From assembly GCA_045130475.1 (NCBI GenBank), contig JBGUPU010000012.1:1-64000 (forward strand): 64,000 nucleotides of DNA, given 5' to 3'. A program made the translations under genes and the position numbers. The stretch is from CAG-791 sp045130475 (GTDB taxonomy: Bacteria > Bacillota > Clostridia > Lachnospirales > Lachnospiraceae). Below are positions 8,546-16,300 of the stretch, one piece after another (the stretch's first letter is position 1; each line of letters begins with the position of its first letter). Under the pieces are notes generated by a model that saw nothing but the letters and a program-made list of their open reading frames with translations, was not told the DNA's origin and made no database searches.

Positions 8546-8557
8546 ATTGTATACAAT
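8546..8557. promoter_or_regulatory. ATTGTATACAAT operator-like site 2 (gdhA leader)
   Basis: A perfect 12-bp palindrome ATTGTATACAAT, centred 43 bp upstream (relative to gdhA) of the adjacent TGTATACA site at 8509. It lies about 90 bp downstream of the predicted transcription start for the promoter at 8651-8679. Confidence 0.5.
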
Positions 8558-8650
8558 CGACAGGTCATAAAATTTCCGAAATCGAACTGCTGCAGTGAAT
8601 TTGAATCGCAAACAAGCTCGTATTTCTTCAAAAAAACAACTATACGTTGC

Positions 8651-8679
8651 ATTATACTGCCTGAAAAGCCATACGACAA
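8651..8679 (-). promoter_or_regulatory. gdhA promoter (proximal)
   Basis: On the minus strand, -35 TTGTCG (8674-8679), a 17-bp spacer and a perfect -10 TATAAT (8651-8656). The predicted leader to the gdhA ATG is about 240 nt and contains two TGTATACA palindromes. Confidence 0.7.
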
Positions 8680-8726
8680 GAGAAAAATGGTGAAAAAGCC
8701 AAAAAAATGAATATCTGAATATTTGA

Positions 8727-8756
8727 ATTCTAGCATAATTGTATACAACAATACAA
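8727..8756 (-). promoter_or_regulatory. gdhA promoter (distal) with TTGTATACAA in the spacer
   Basis: On the minus strand, -35 TTGTAT (8751-8756) and -10 TAGAAT (8727-8732) are separated by 18 bp. The palindrome TTGTATACAA (8739-8748) lies inside the spacer, an ideal position for repression. Confidence 0.5.
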
Positions 8757-8900
8757 TTTTAAAAGCTGTGGCATGGATATTTACTATCTCAAAGCATGTG
8801 AGAGCTTTTGTATGCTGTACCCGCCGGTCGCTTCTGCTTCTCGTCCGCAGTGGTGATCTTTTCCTTTTAGACCGTCTCAGCTGCTTCTCTATTTCGACAA

Positions 8901-8947
8901 TTAAAAAACAGGCTGCGGCACCGCTCAAAATGAACTGCCGCAGCCTG
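8901..8947 (-). terminator. Rho-independent terminator of asnA
   Basis: On the minus strand, CAGGCTGCGGCA and TGCCGCAGCCTG form a 12-bp stem (8936-8947 with 8909-8920), followed by TTTTTTAA. It begins about 40 bp past the asnA stop. Confidence 0.92.
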
Positions 8948-8989
8948 ATCGATTGTAAAACTGTGAAGAATTGTTACATGTGAAGATTT

Positions 8990-10003
8990 TTACAGGAGAC
9001 GGATCCCTGCTTCCTGGAGTTCTTTCTCGGTCTCCTCGGGCCAGAGGGAAGACTGGACTTCGCCGATGTGGGCCTTGCGCAGGAAGAACATGCAGATACG
9101 GGACTGTCCGATACCGCCGCCGATGGTGTAGGGGAGCTCGTCGTTCAGGATGGCCTTCTGGAAAGGAAGCTTTGCGCGCTCTTCGCAGCCGGCCTTTTTG
9201 AGCTGTTCCGCCAGAGATTCTGCGTCTACCCGGATGCCCATGGAAGAGAGCTCGAGAGCGATATCAAGGACGGGATAGTAGACCAGGATATCGGCATTCA
9301 GCTGCCAGTCATCATAGTCCGGGGCGCGTCCGTCGTGAGGAAGCCCGTTGTGGAGCTTGTCTCCGATCTGCATGAGGCAGACGGCGCCCTTGGCGCGGGT
9401 GATGATATATTCGCGCTCCTTGGGAGTCTTGTCCGGGAAGCGCGCCTCCAGCTCGGAGGTTGTGATGAAATAGATCTCTCTGGGAAGAGTCTCTTCAATA
9501 TAATCGTAGCGGATGGACATATAGCGCTCAGTCATGCGCAGTGCTCTGTAGACATCGCGGACGACCGTTTTGAGCGTCTCGAGGTTTCTGTCCTCTTTGC
9601 GGATGATCTTCTCCCAGTCCCACTGGTCGACATAGATGGAATGGATGTTGTCGGTGACTTCATCGCGGCGGATGGCGCTCATGTCTGTGTAGAGGCCTTC
9701 ACCCACCTGGAAGCCGTATTTCTTGAGGGCGTAACGTTTCCATTTCGCAAGGGACTGAACGACTTCACCCATGCGGCCGTTCTGTTCGAGGATGTCGAAA
9801 TTGACAGGACGCTCGACGCCGTTCAGATTATCATTCAGTCCCGAAGCGGGATCGACAAAGAGCGGCGCGGAAACACGCAGGAGATTGAGCCTCTCGGCGA
9901 GCATGCCCTGGAAAAAGTCCTTGACAGTCTTGATGCCCACCTGCGTATCATGCAGATTCAGCGCGGAATGGTAATCTTCGGGAATCATAGTGTTTTTCAT
10001 CAT
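8990..10003 (-). CDS. asnA: Aspartate-ammonia ligase
   Basis: ATP-dependent asparagine synthesis from aspartate and free ammonium, AsnA type (class II aminoacyl-tRNA-synthetase-like fold). About 337 residues, close to the roughly 330 of E. coli AsnA. Visible family blocks are RVSAPLFVDPASGLNDNLNGVERPV, the KWKRYAL segment, VDQWDWEK, GDKLHNGLPHDGRAPDYDDW, and the C-terminal motif GGGIGQSRICMFFL. GAGGAGGAAG precedes two adjacent ATGs (10001-10003 and 9998-10000). The second has the better spacing, so the start may be one codon shorter. The longer frame to 10090 is upstream sequence. It shares the TTGTATACAA palindrome with gdhA, the other ammonium-fixing gene here. Confidence 0.96.
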   Translation of the reverse strand: MMKNTMIPEDYHSALNLHDTQVGIKTVKDFFQGMLAERLNLLRVSAPLFVDPASGLNDNLNGVERPVNFDILEQNGRMGEVVQSLAKWKRYALKKYGFQVGEGLYTDMSAIRRDEVTDNIHSIYVDQWDWEKIIRKEDRNLETLKTVVRDVYRALRMTERYMSIRYDYIEETLPREIYFITTSELEARFPDKTPKEREYIITRAKGAVCLMQIGDKLHNGLPHDGRAPDYDDWQLNADILVYYPVLDIALELSSMGIRVDAESLAEQLKKAGCEERAKLPFQKAILNDELPYTIGGGIGQSRICMFFLRKAHIGEVQSSLWPEETEKELQEAGIRLL

Positions 10004-10135
10004 CTTCCTCCTCAAACTTTGTGCTGGTGCAGGGGGTCGGAATTTTCCCGCCGTCCGCGGAAAAAAGACTTCCTGCCTATGGTTTTGCACAGATGTATAT
10101 AGTTAACAACATTCTTTTGAAAAATGCAACACATT

Positions 10136-10145
10136 TTGTATACAA
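10136..10145. promoter_or_regulatory. TTGTATACAA operator-like site upstream of asnA
   Basis: A perfect 10-bp palindrome TTGTATACAA, 133 bp upstream of the asnA start. A further half-like word GATACAAA lies next to it on the plus strand. It is identical to the palindrome in the gdhA upstream region. Confidence 0.5.
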
Positions 10146-10280
10146 GGATACAAAAAACGGTTATGATGTATTCGGTAAACCGCAGATTGAAGGGAGCCGG
10201 AAGCCGGACTTGCGCAGTGTGCTATAATAATCTGGCAAGTGTTGGCTGTAAACCCGGCTGCGGTGAGAGGCATCTGCGCA

Positions 10281-13040
10281 ATGGACAATCAGAAGAACAT
10301 CATACGAATATCGGTGCGCAGTCTCGTTGAGTTTCTGCTCCGGAGCGGCTCGCTGGATACACAGACCGGACCTTCTTCTGAGGCGGTCATGCAGGAGGGC
10401 GCACGGATCCACCGCTCGCTTCAGAAAAAAGCGGGAGAGGGGTATCGCGCGGAAGTCCAGCTCCGAATGGATGTCCCTGCGGGAGGAGCCCTTCTGCGGT
10501 TGGAGGGACGGGCGGACGGCATTTTTTTTATGGAGAATGCGTCCGGGGAACCCGGCTGCTCTGAGGAGGGCCTGTGGACCATCGACGAGATCAAGACCGT
10601 GCTCCGGGGACTGGGCAGCCTTGAGGGGGCCCAGGAGGTCCATCTGGCGCAGGCAAGGTGTTATGCCTACATGTACGCCGTCCGGGAAGGCCAGGACAGG
10701 ATGAGGATCCGCATGACCTACTGCAGCCAGGCCACGAAGGAGGTCCGCTACTTTTATGAAGAGATGTCTTTTGAAGCTCTGGAGGGATGGTTCGCGAAGC
10801 TGATCCGGGACTATGAGCCCTGGATCCGGATGCAGCTGTCCTTTGCGGAGTCCAAAGACAGGACCATCCGGCAGATGGTCTTTCCCTTTCCCTACCGGGA
10901 GGGCCAGTATGATCTCGCGGCGGGTGTCTACAGAACCATCGTCCATGAAAAAAAGCTTTTTCTGCAGGCGCCGACAGGCACCGGGAAGACGCTGGCAGTC
11001 CTGTTCCCGGCCCTCAAGGCGGTCGGGGCAGGAAAAGCGGAACGTATCTTCTATTTGACTGCAAGGGGTGTGACGGGTTCGGTGGCCAGGGAGGCGCTTT
11101 CGCTTCTTCACAGGCGGGGGCTCAGTGTCAGAAGTCTCTCCCTGACCTCCAAAGAGCGCGCCTGCGTCTGTGAACAGGTTGACTGCCGCCCGGAGGTCTG
11201 TCCCAGGGCGGACGGTCATTTTGACAGGGTCAATACGGCATTGCGGGAGCTTCTGGAGGGCGCGGCCCAAGGGGCGCCTATGACGGCGCAGACTGTCGCG
11301 GAGTGTGCCTGCAGACACGATGTCTGCCCCTATTCCCTTTCCCTGGACGCCGCACAGTTCGCGGATGTGATCATCTGCGATTACAATTATGTCTTTCATC
11401 CGCAGGCCAGACTGGAGAGTTTTTTCGACGGCAGGAATCGTTCGATCCTGCTGATCGACGAGGCACATAATCTGCTGGAGCGCGGACGGGATCTGTACAG
11501 TGCGCAGATCTCCTCCCGGCAGGTAAGGCAGTTCCGGAGATCGGTGAAAAATGTCTGGCCCCGCCTCTGGAAGAAGATGAAGGGGCTGGTGCACGTTCTG
11601 CGGGTGCTGGAGCAGGAAGCTGCGCCGGAAGACCGTAAGATCAATGTCCTGCGCAGCTGGACGATGCCGGCGGCGGAGGAGGCGGGTCCTTCCTCTGATA
11701 CAGCAGCGGACGGCAGGCCTGCGGACAGGATTGCGGAATCGGACGGTGACTCTGGCAGTATCTCTGTCCGGGAAGCGATTCCGCAGCAGCGCGCCGGGCT
11801 CTATTATGCGGCAGAAGAGGTGAGGAACCAGATCCAGTGGATCCTGGAACAGGAAAACCGGAGCGGCGCTCTCTACAAAAGCCTTCAGGTGCCGGAGCAG
11901 GACATGCTTTTTTCCGGACCGGCCCTGAAGTCCGCGGAGTCTGCCTCCGGGGATAAAGATGCACAGACCAAAGGCTCCTGGACGGAATCCGGGCAGGGCA
12001 GTGCGGGACTTGCGGAGCTCCTTGAATTCTACTTCAGGCTCTCGCACTTTTGTGAAATGCTCAGGGAGCTGGATGACCACTACATTGTTTACACGGAAAA
12101 AGGCGGGGGAGGCTTTTCCCTGCATCTTTACTGCGCAGATCCATCGGGACATCTGCGTGCCTGTATGGAAGGCATGACTGCGGCTGTCTTTTTCTCCGCC
12201 ACTTTTCTTCCGATCCAGTATTACAAAGGGCTTCTCGGGGGGACTCCGGAGGACTTTGAGATGTACGCCAGGTCCTCCTTCTGTCCGGAAAAGCGCAAGG
12301 TTGTGATTGTGCGCGATGTGACCAGCCGTTACCGGGACCGTAACGAAGAGAACTTTGCGAGGATCGCCCGGAGTATAGGCCGGGTTGTGGCCTGCCGTTC
12401 CGGCAATTATATGGTCTATTTTCCGTCCTATGCCTTCTTGGAAAAGGTCCTGGAAGCTTTCTGCAGGATCTGGCAGCCGACCCTGCTCAGAGATTCCCCT
12501 GCAGCTGCCGGTCCGGTCTCTGATGAGGATTCCGGAAAAGGGACTGAAAATGAGGACAGATCCGGCAGCATGCTGGTCCTCGCCCAGAAGAGGGAGATGA
12601 CGGACCAGGAGAGAATGTCGTTTCTGCAGGCCTTTGAAGATGTCCACAAGGGCTGTCACCTGATCGGCTTCTGCGTGCTGGGCGGTATGTTCGGCGAAGG
12701 GATCGATCTTCGGAGCGACCGCCTGATCGGCAGTCTGATCGTGGGGACGGGGATTCCGCCAGTCGAACCCCGCCGTGAACTTCTGCGGGAATATTTTTCC
12801 GGGCAGGGCAGGAACGGCTACGACTTTGCCTACCGCTTCCCCGGCATGAACAAAGTCCTGCAGGCGGCCGGGCGAGTTATCCGGACAGCTGAGGACGTCG
12901 GGATCGTCGTCCTGATGGACGGCAGGTTTTCGGAAGGTGCCAACCGGGAGCTGTTTCCCCTGGAATGGGGGCAGCCCGAGTCGGCAGGAAGCGAGGCGGC
13001 GGCGGAAACCATTTCCCGTTTCTGGGATGAGTACAGTTGA
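10281..13040 (+). CDS. Rad3/DinG-type ATP-dependent helicase with N-terminal nuclease-like domain
   Basis: A superfamily 2 helicase of the XPD/DinG group, about 919 residues, predicted to unwind DNA in repair or replication restart. The N-terminal 190 residues carry a PD-(D/E)XK-like pattern, with LRLEGRADGIFF followed by TIDEIKTV near residue 100, as in RecB/Cas4 nucleases. Walker A APTGTGKT lies near residue 230 and the DEAH box LLIDEAHN near residue 390. A Cys-rich stretch between them (CVCEQVDCRPEVC, then CACRHDVC) could hold an Fe-S cluster. C-terminal motifs GGMFGEGIDL and AAGRVIRTAEDVG complete the helicase. The ATG at 10281 follows GAGAGG at 11 bp; the frame opens upstream at 10239. 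No partner gene is adjacent. Confidence 0.85.
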   Translation: MDNQKNIIRISVRSLVEFLLRSGSLDTQTGPSSEAVMQEGARIHRSLQKKAGEGYRAEVQLRMDVPAGGALLRLEGRADGIFFMENASGEPGCSEEGLWTIDEIKTVLRGLGSLEGAQEVHLAQARCYAYMYAVREGQDRMRIRMTYCSQATKEVRYFYEEMSFEALEGWFAKLIRDYEPWIRMQLSFAESKDRTIRQMVFPFPYREGQYDLAAGVYRTIVHEKKLFLQAPTGTGKTLAVLFPALKAVGAGKAERIFYLTARGVTGSVAREALSLLHRRGLSVRSLSLTSKERACVCEQVDCRPEVCPRADGHFDRVNTALRELLEGAAQGAPMTAQTVAECACRHDVCPYSLSLDAAQFADVIICDYNYVFHPQARLESFFDGRNRSILLIDEAHNLLERGRDLYSAQISSRQVRQFRRSVKNVWPRLWKKMKGLVHVLRVLEQEAAPEDRKINVLRSWTMPAAEEAGPSSDTAADGRPADRIAESDGDSGSISVREAIPQQRAGLYYAAEEVRNQIQWILEQENRSGALYKSLQVPEQDMLFSGPALKSAESASGDKDAQTKGSWTESGQGSAGLAELLEFYFRLSHFCEMLRELDDHYIVYTEKGGGGFSLHLYCADPSGHLRACMEGMTAAVFFSATFLPIQYYKGLLGGTPEDFEMYARSSFCPEKRKVVIVRDVTSRYRDRNEENFARIARSIGRVVACRSGNYMVYFPSYAFLEKVLEAFCRIWQPTLLRDSPAAAGPVSDEDSGKGTENEDRSGSMLVLAQKREMTDQERMSFLQAFEDVHKGCHLIGFCVLGGMFGEGIDLRSDRLIGSLIVGTGIPPVEPRRELLREYFSGQGRNGYDFAYRFPGMNKVLQAAGRVIRTAEDVGIVVLMDGRFSEGANRELFPLEWGQPESAGSEAAAETISRFWDEYS

Positions 13041-13090
13041 GAGAAAAGTATTCCGGGTTCTGCAAGAAGAGGGAAAGGTGAAGACCTTGC

Positions 13091-13340
13091 TTAACATTAT
13101 TGTTAACTCAAAGAACTCAGAATACTCTGTAAATTAGAGAAATTTAGCCTAAAAACCCGCAAAATCAAAAAAATCAGACATCTGGGAAATTGTGGATAAC
13201 TCTGTGGATTCTGGGGATAGGTTGAAAAAAGGCAGGAAAAATCATGTGGAAAAGTTGATTTTTTACTGACGAAAAAACAAATGGGTCGAAAGTGCCAAAA
13301 TTTTTGACCGATTTGGATAACGAACATTTTTGTTAACTTT
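13091..13340. other. AT-rich spacer with a run of DnaA-box-like words
   Basis: The 368-bp gap between the helicase and the GH13 gene has no ORF. It holds a perfect DnaA box TGTGGATAA (13191-13199). Close relatives follow on the same strand: TGTGGATTC (13203-13211), TGGGGATAG (13212-13220), TGTGGAAAA (13245-13253) and TTTGGATAA (13312-13320). GTTAAC words flank the run (about 13102 and 13332). No dnaA or dnaN is in the window, so this is more likely a DnaA-binding locus than oriC. Confidence 0.5.
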
Positions 13341-13408
13341 TTACAGCTAAATAAGCCTTCCAGACGAGGAACCTTGTCATGGATACGGCTATTCGGGAGG
13401 AGACATCT

Positions 13409-14734
13409 ATGTGGGCTGACAACAGCGTGTTTTATCAGATTTATACACTGGGATTCTGCGGCGCCCCTTTCGCCAATGAAGGTAATGCGCAGGAGGAGAC
13501 ATCACTGCACCGGATCAGGAAGGTGACGGAGTGGATTCCTCATATGAAGGAACTGGGGATCGATGCCGTCTATTTCTGCCCTTTGTTTGAGTCGGATACG
13601 CATGGATATAACACAAGAGATTTCAAAAAGATCGACGTCCGCCTGGGGACCAACGAGGATTTCAGGGAGGTCTGCAAAGCGCTGCACGAGAACGGGATCC
13701 GGGTCGTGCTGGATGGTGTTTTCAACCATGTGGGGCGCGGCTTTACGCAGTTTCAGGATGTGGTGAAGAACCGGGAAAATTCCCCTTACAGGGACTGGTT
13801 CCATATCAATTTTTACGGAAATTCCAACTATAACGACGGCCTCTGGTATGAGGGCTGGGAGGGAAACTACGACTTGGTCAAGCTCAACCTCCGCAACGAG
13901 GAGGTGATCGCCCACCTCTTCGACGCCATCCGCTACTGGGTGGAGTACTTTGAAATCGACGGCCTCAGACTGGACGTGGCCTACTGCCTGGACAGGGATT
14001 TCATCCGCAGGCTGCGGAGCTTTACGGATTCCCTCAGGGAGGATTTCTTCCTGGTCGGCGAGATCCTCGGGGGAGACTACAAGGTCATCATGGGAGACGG
14101 CAAGCTCCATTCCGCGACCAATTATGAGTGCTACAAAGGCATCCATTCGGCTTTCAACAGCATGAACATGTTCGAAATCGTCCACTCCCTGATCCGGCAG
14201 TTCGGCTCTGATCCCTGGACCCTGTACCGCGGCTATCACCTGCTGTCCTTTGTCGACAACCATGATGTGAGCAGGATCGCCACCATTCTGAAGACGAAAG
14301 AGCACCTTCCCCTGGTCTACGCCATGTGCTTCGGCATGCCGGGGATCCCCTGCATTTATTACGGAAGCGAATGGGGAGCAGAGGGAGACAAGAAAAACGG
14401 CGACCCGGCCCTGCGCCCCTGCTTCGAAGAACCGCAGTGGAATGCTCTGTGTGACTGGATAAGTCATCTTGCCGCGGCAAGGAAAAAATCTCAGGCTCTC
14501 TGCAGCGGTGACTTCCGGAGCGTCCTTCTGACCAACAAGCAGTGTATCTTCGAGCGCAAGACCGCTGAGGAACGGGTGCTTGTCGCGATCAATGCCGATG
14601 CGGAAGAGTATGTCGCCCATTTCGATGCGGGATGTGGTCTGGCCGTTGATCTGATCACCGGGAAAAAACATGACTTCGGAGGCGGAAGCCACCTGCCTCC
14701 CTACAGCGCGGCCTTCTGGCTGATGGAAAAATAA
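13409..14734 (+). CDS. GH13 alpha-amylase-family glycosidase
   Basis: A cytosolic (no signal peptide) alpha-glucan or maltooligosaccharide enzyme of about 441 residues. The catalytic (beta/alpha)8 barrel shows the four GH13 regions: DGVFNHVG, GLRLDVAY (nucleophile Asp near residue 188), LVGEILGG (acid/base Glu near 216) and FVDNHDVSR (transition-state Asp near 284). A short C-terminal beta domain ends FWLMEK. The ATG at 13409 follows GGGAGGAG. An in-frame ATG at 13379 exists but has a poorer site. The gene is 43 bp from gshA. Whether it is a neopullulanase, oligo-1,6-glucosidase or amylase cannot be settled by eye. Confidence 0.9.
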   Translation: MWADNSVFYQIYTLGFCGAPFANEGNAQEETSLHRIRKVTEWIPHMKELGIDAVYFCPLFESDTHGYNTRDFKKIDVRLGTNEDFREVCKALHENGIRVVLDGVFNHVGRGFTQFQDVVKNRENSPYRDWFHINFYGNSNYNDGLWYEGWEGNYDLVKLNLRNEEVIAHLFDAIRYWVEYFEIDGLRLDVAYCLDRDFIRRLRSFTDSLREDFFLVGEILGGDYKVIMGDGKLHSATNYECYKGIHSAFNSMNMFEIVHSLIRQFGSDPWTLYRGYHLLSFVDNHDVSRIATILKTKEHLPLVYAMCFGMPGIPCIYYGSEWGAEGDKKNGDPALRPCFEEPQWNALCDWISHLAAARKKSQALCSGDFRSVLLTNKQCIFERKTAEERVLVAINADAEEYVAHFDAGCGLAVDLITGKKHDFGGGSHLPPYSAAFWLMEK

Positions 14735-14777
14735 GTTAGAGAAAGATAGAGCCGGACCAAGAAAGAGGAGGATCTCG

Positions 14778-16139
14778 ATGCTCCATATTGAATCTCCTGA
14801 AATCCGAAAATGTCTCCTGTTGGGAAAATTCGGGCTGGAAAAAGAAGGCCTGCGGGTTTATGAAGATGCCTCGATGGCACATACCCCGCACCCTTTTCCG
14901 GATGACAGTCATATCACCCGTGATTTCTCTGAGAACCAGACAGAGATCAATACCTGCGCAGAACCCTCCGCCGAGGGGGCTGTCCTTGCGCTGCAAGCCT
15001 ATACCCGCCAGATCCGGACTACGATCGGCAGACTTCCCCGTCCGGAATATATCTGGCCGTTTTCCAATCCCCCTTTTCTGGCAGGGGAGGAAGATATCCC
15101 GATCGCGCAGTTTACAGGCCCTCTTGCATCCAAGACCGCCTACCGCGAATATCTGTCGGGCAAGTACGGCCGCTACAAAATGACTTTTTCAGGGATCCAT
15201 GTGAACTATTCCTTCTCGGATGAACTGCTGCAGAAAGAATTTTCCTTTCGCGGCTCCGGGAGGTCCCGTTCCTTCCGGGACGGTTTTTATCTTGAACTGG
15301 CGGAAAAAGCGGCGGCATACGGCTGGCTCCTGGTCATGCTGACAGCGGCGAGTCCTGTGCTTGATGCCAGCTACTATGAGAGTGAAGGCAGCCCGCTGCA
15401 AAATGGGGATTTCCCGGCACCAAAGGACAGGTCCTCCAAAAACAGGTCAGGAGAAAGACCGGCGGGGCAGGATGTGTTCTCGGGGATGGCCAGCGTGCGG
15501 TGCAGTGAACTGGGCTACTGGAATTACTTCGTACCGGTGCTGGATTATACCAATGTCCAGCGGTATTCGGACAGCATCCGCCGATATGTGGAGGAAGGTC
15601 TTCTGTACTCCGCGTCGGAACTCTACTATCCGGTCCGCTTAAAGCCCAAGGGAGAGAACGATCTCGATGCCATCAAGGAGACGGGCGCCGATCATATAGA
15701 GCTGCGTATGTTTGATCTCAACCCTCTGGATAAAGCCGGTCTGGATGTGAGGGATGTGCAGTTTTCACAGCTCTTTCTGGTCTGGCTGGCTGCCATGCCA
15801 AGGCGTTTTATGTCGGACGCGGAGCAGATCCTGGCCGTGCAGAATTTCAAGAATGCCGCCCGTTATGACCTGCGCACGGTTCGCATTGTCATGCCGGAGC
15901 TCAAGGGGAAGGCAGCAGACAACGCGCTGAATGCCGCCCTCGCAGTGATGGAGAAGATCTGCAGCTTTTACCGTCCGCTCCTTCCGGATCTTCCCGACTG
16001 GGTGGAGGAGGTCCTTCATTTTGAGAGGGAAAAACTCAAACATCCCGAAAAGCGCTATGCGGTCCGCGTGCGCAGGATGTTTTCCGGTACATTCCTCGAA
16101 AAAGGCATGGAACATGCCATGAAAGACCATTTTCATTGA
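14778..16139 (+). CDS. gshA: Glutamate-cysteine ligase
   Basis: First step of glutathione synthesis, ATP-dependent joining of Glu and Cys to gamma-glutamylcysteine. At 453 residues it resembles the GshA module of Firmicute GshAB proteins without the ATP-grasp GshB part. Features are GKFGLEKEGLRV at the start, TRDFSENQTEINT (family signature), FSGIHVNYSF, and ADHIELRMFDLNPLDK. The start has GAGGAGGATCTCG upstream. No gshB follows, so the product may be gamma-glutamylcysteine itself, or GshB may lie elsewhere. A promoter for the next gene overlaps its stop codon. Confidence 0.9.
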   Translation: MLHIESPEIRKCLLLGKFGLEKEGLRVYEDASMAHTPHPFPDDSHITRDFSENQTEINTCAEPSAEGAVLALQAYTRQIRTTIGRLPRPEYIWPFSNPPFLAGEEDIPIAQFTGPLASKTAYREYLSGKYGRYKMTFSGIHVNYSFSDELLQKEFSFRGSGRSRSFRDGFYLELAEKAAAYGWLLVMLTAASPVLDASYYESEGSPLQNGDFPAPKDRSSKNRSGERPAGQDVFSGMASVRCSELGYWNYFVPVLDYTNVQRYSDSIRRYVEEGLLYSASELYYPVRLKPKGENDLDAIKETGADHIELRMFDLNPLDKAGLDVRDVQFSQLFLVWLAAMPRRFMSDAEQILAVQNFKNAARYDLRTVRIVMPELKGKAADNALNAALAVMEKICSFYRPLLPDLPDWVEEVLHFEREKLKHPEKRYAVRVRRMFSGTFLEKGMEHAMKDHFH

Positions 16140-16164
16140 AACACTGACGCTCAGGTACTATAAT
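16136..16164 (+). promoter_or_regulatory. promoter of the hybrid histidine kinase gene
   Basis: -35 TTGAAA (16136-16141), 17-bp spacer and perfect -10 TATAAT (16159-16164). The -35 overlaps the gshA stop codon. A second weaker pair GTGACA/GATAAT lies closer to the gene near 16216-16245. Confidence 0.65.
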
Positions 16165-16300
16165 GAAACAGCGGGGGATTTCAGAAATGAGAGACCTGCG
16201 GTTCAGTTCATGATTGTGACAAGCGTTTAAAGCGTTTACGATAATTCGTTACATTTCGCAGCCATCCGGGAAAGCAGTCCGGATAAAGAAGGGGGGATCT

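Noticed and set aside
10161..13097. 978-codon minus-strand open frame opposite the helicase gene
   Set aside because: It is an antisense shadow in GC-rich coding DNA. It lacks family motifs and spans the helicase completely, whose motifs are convincing.
13091..13340. Chromosomal origin oriC
   Set aside because: Only one perfect DnaA box, no dnaA, dnaN or rpmH nearby; described as a DnaA-box-like cluster instead.
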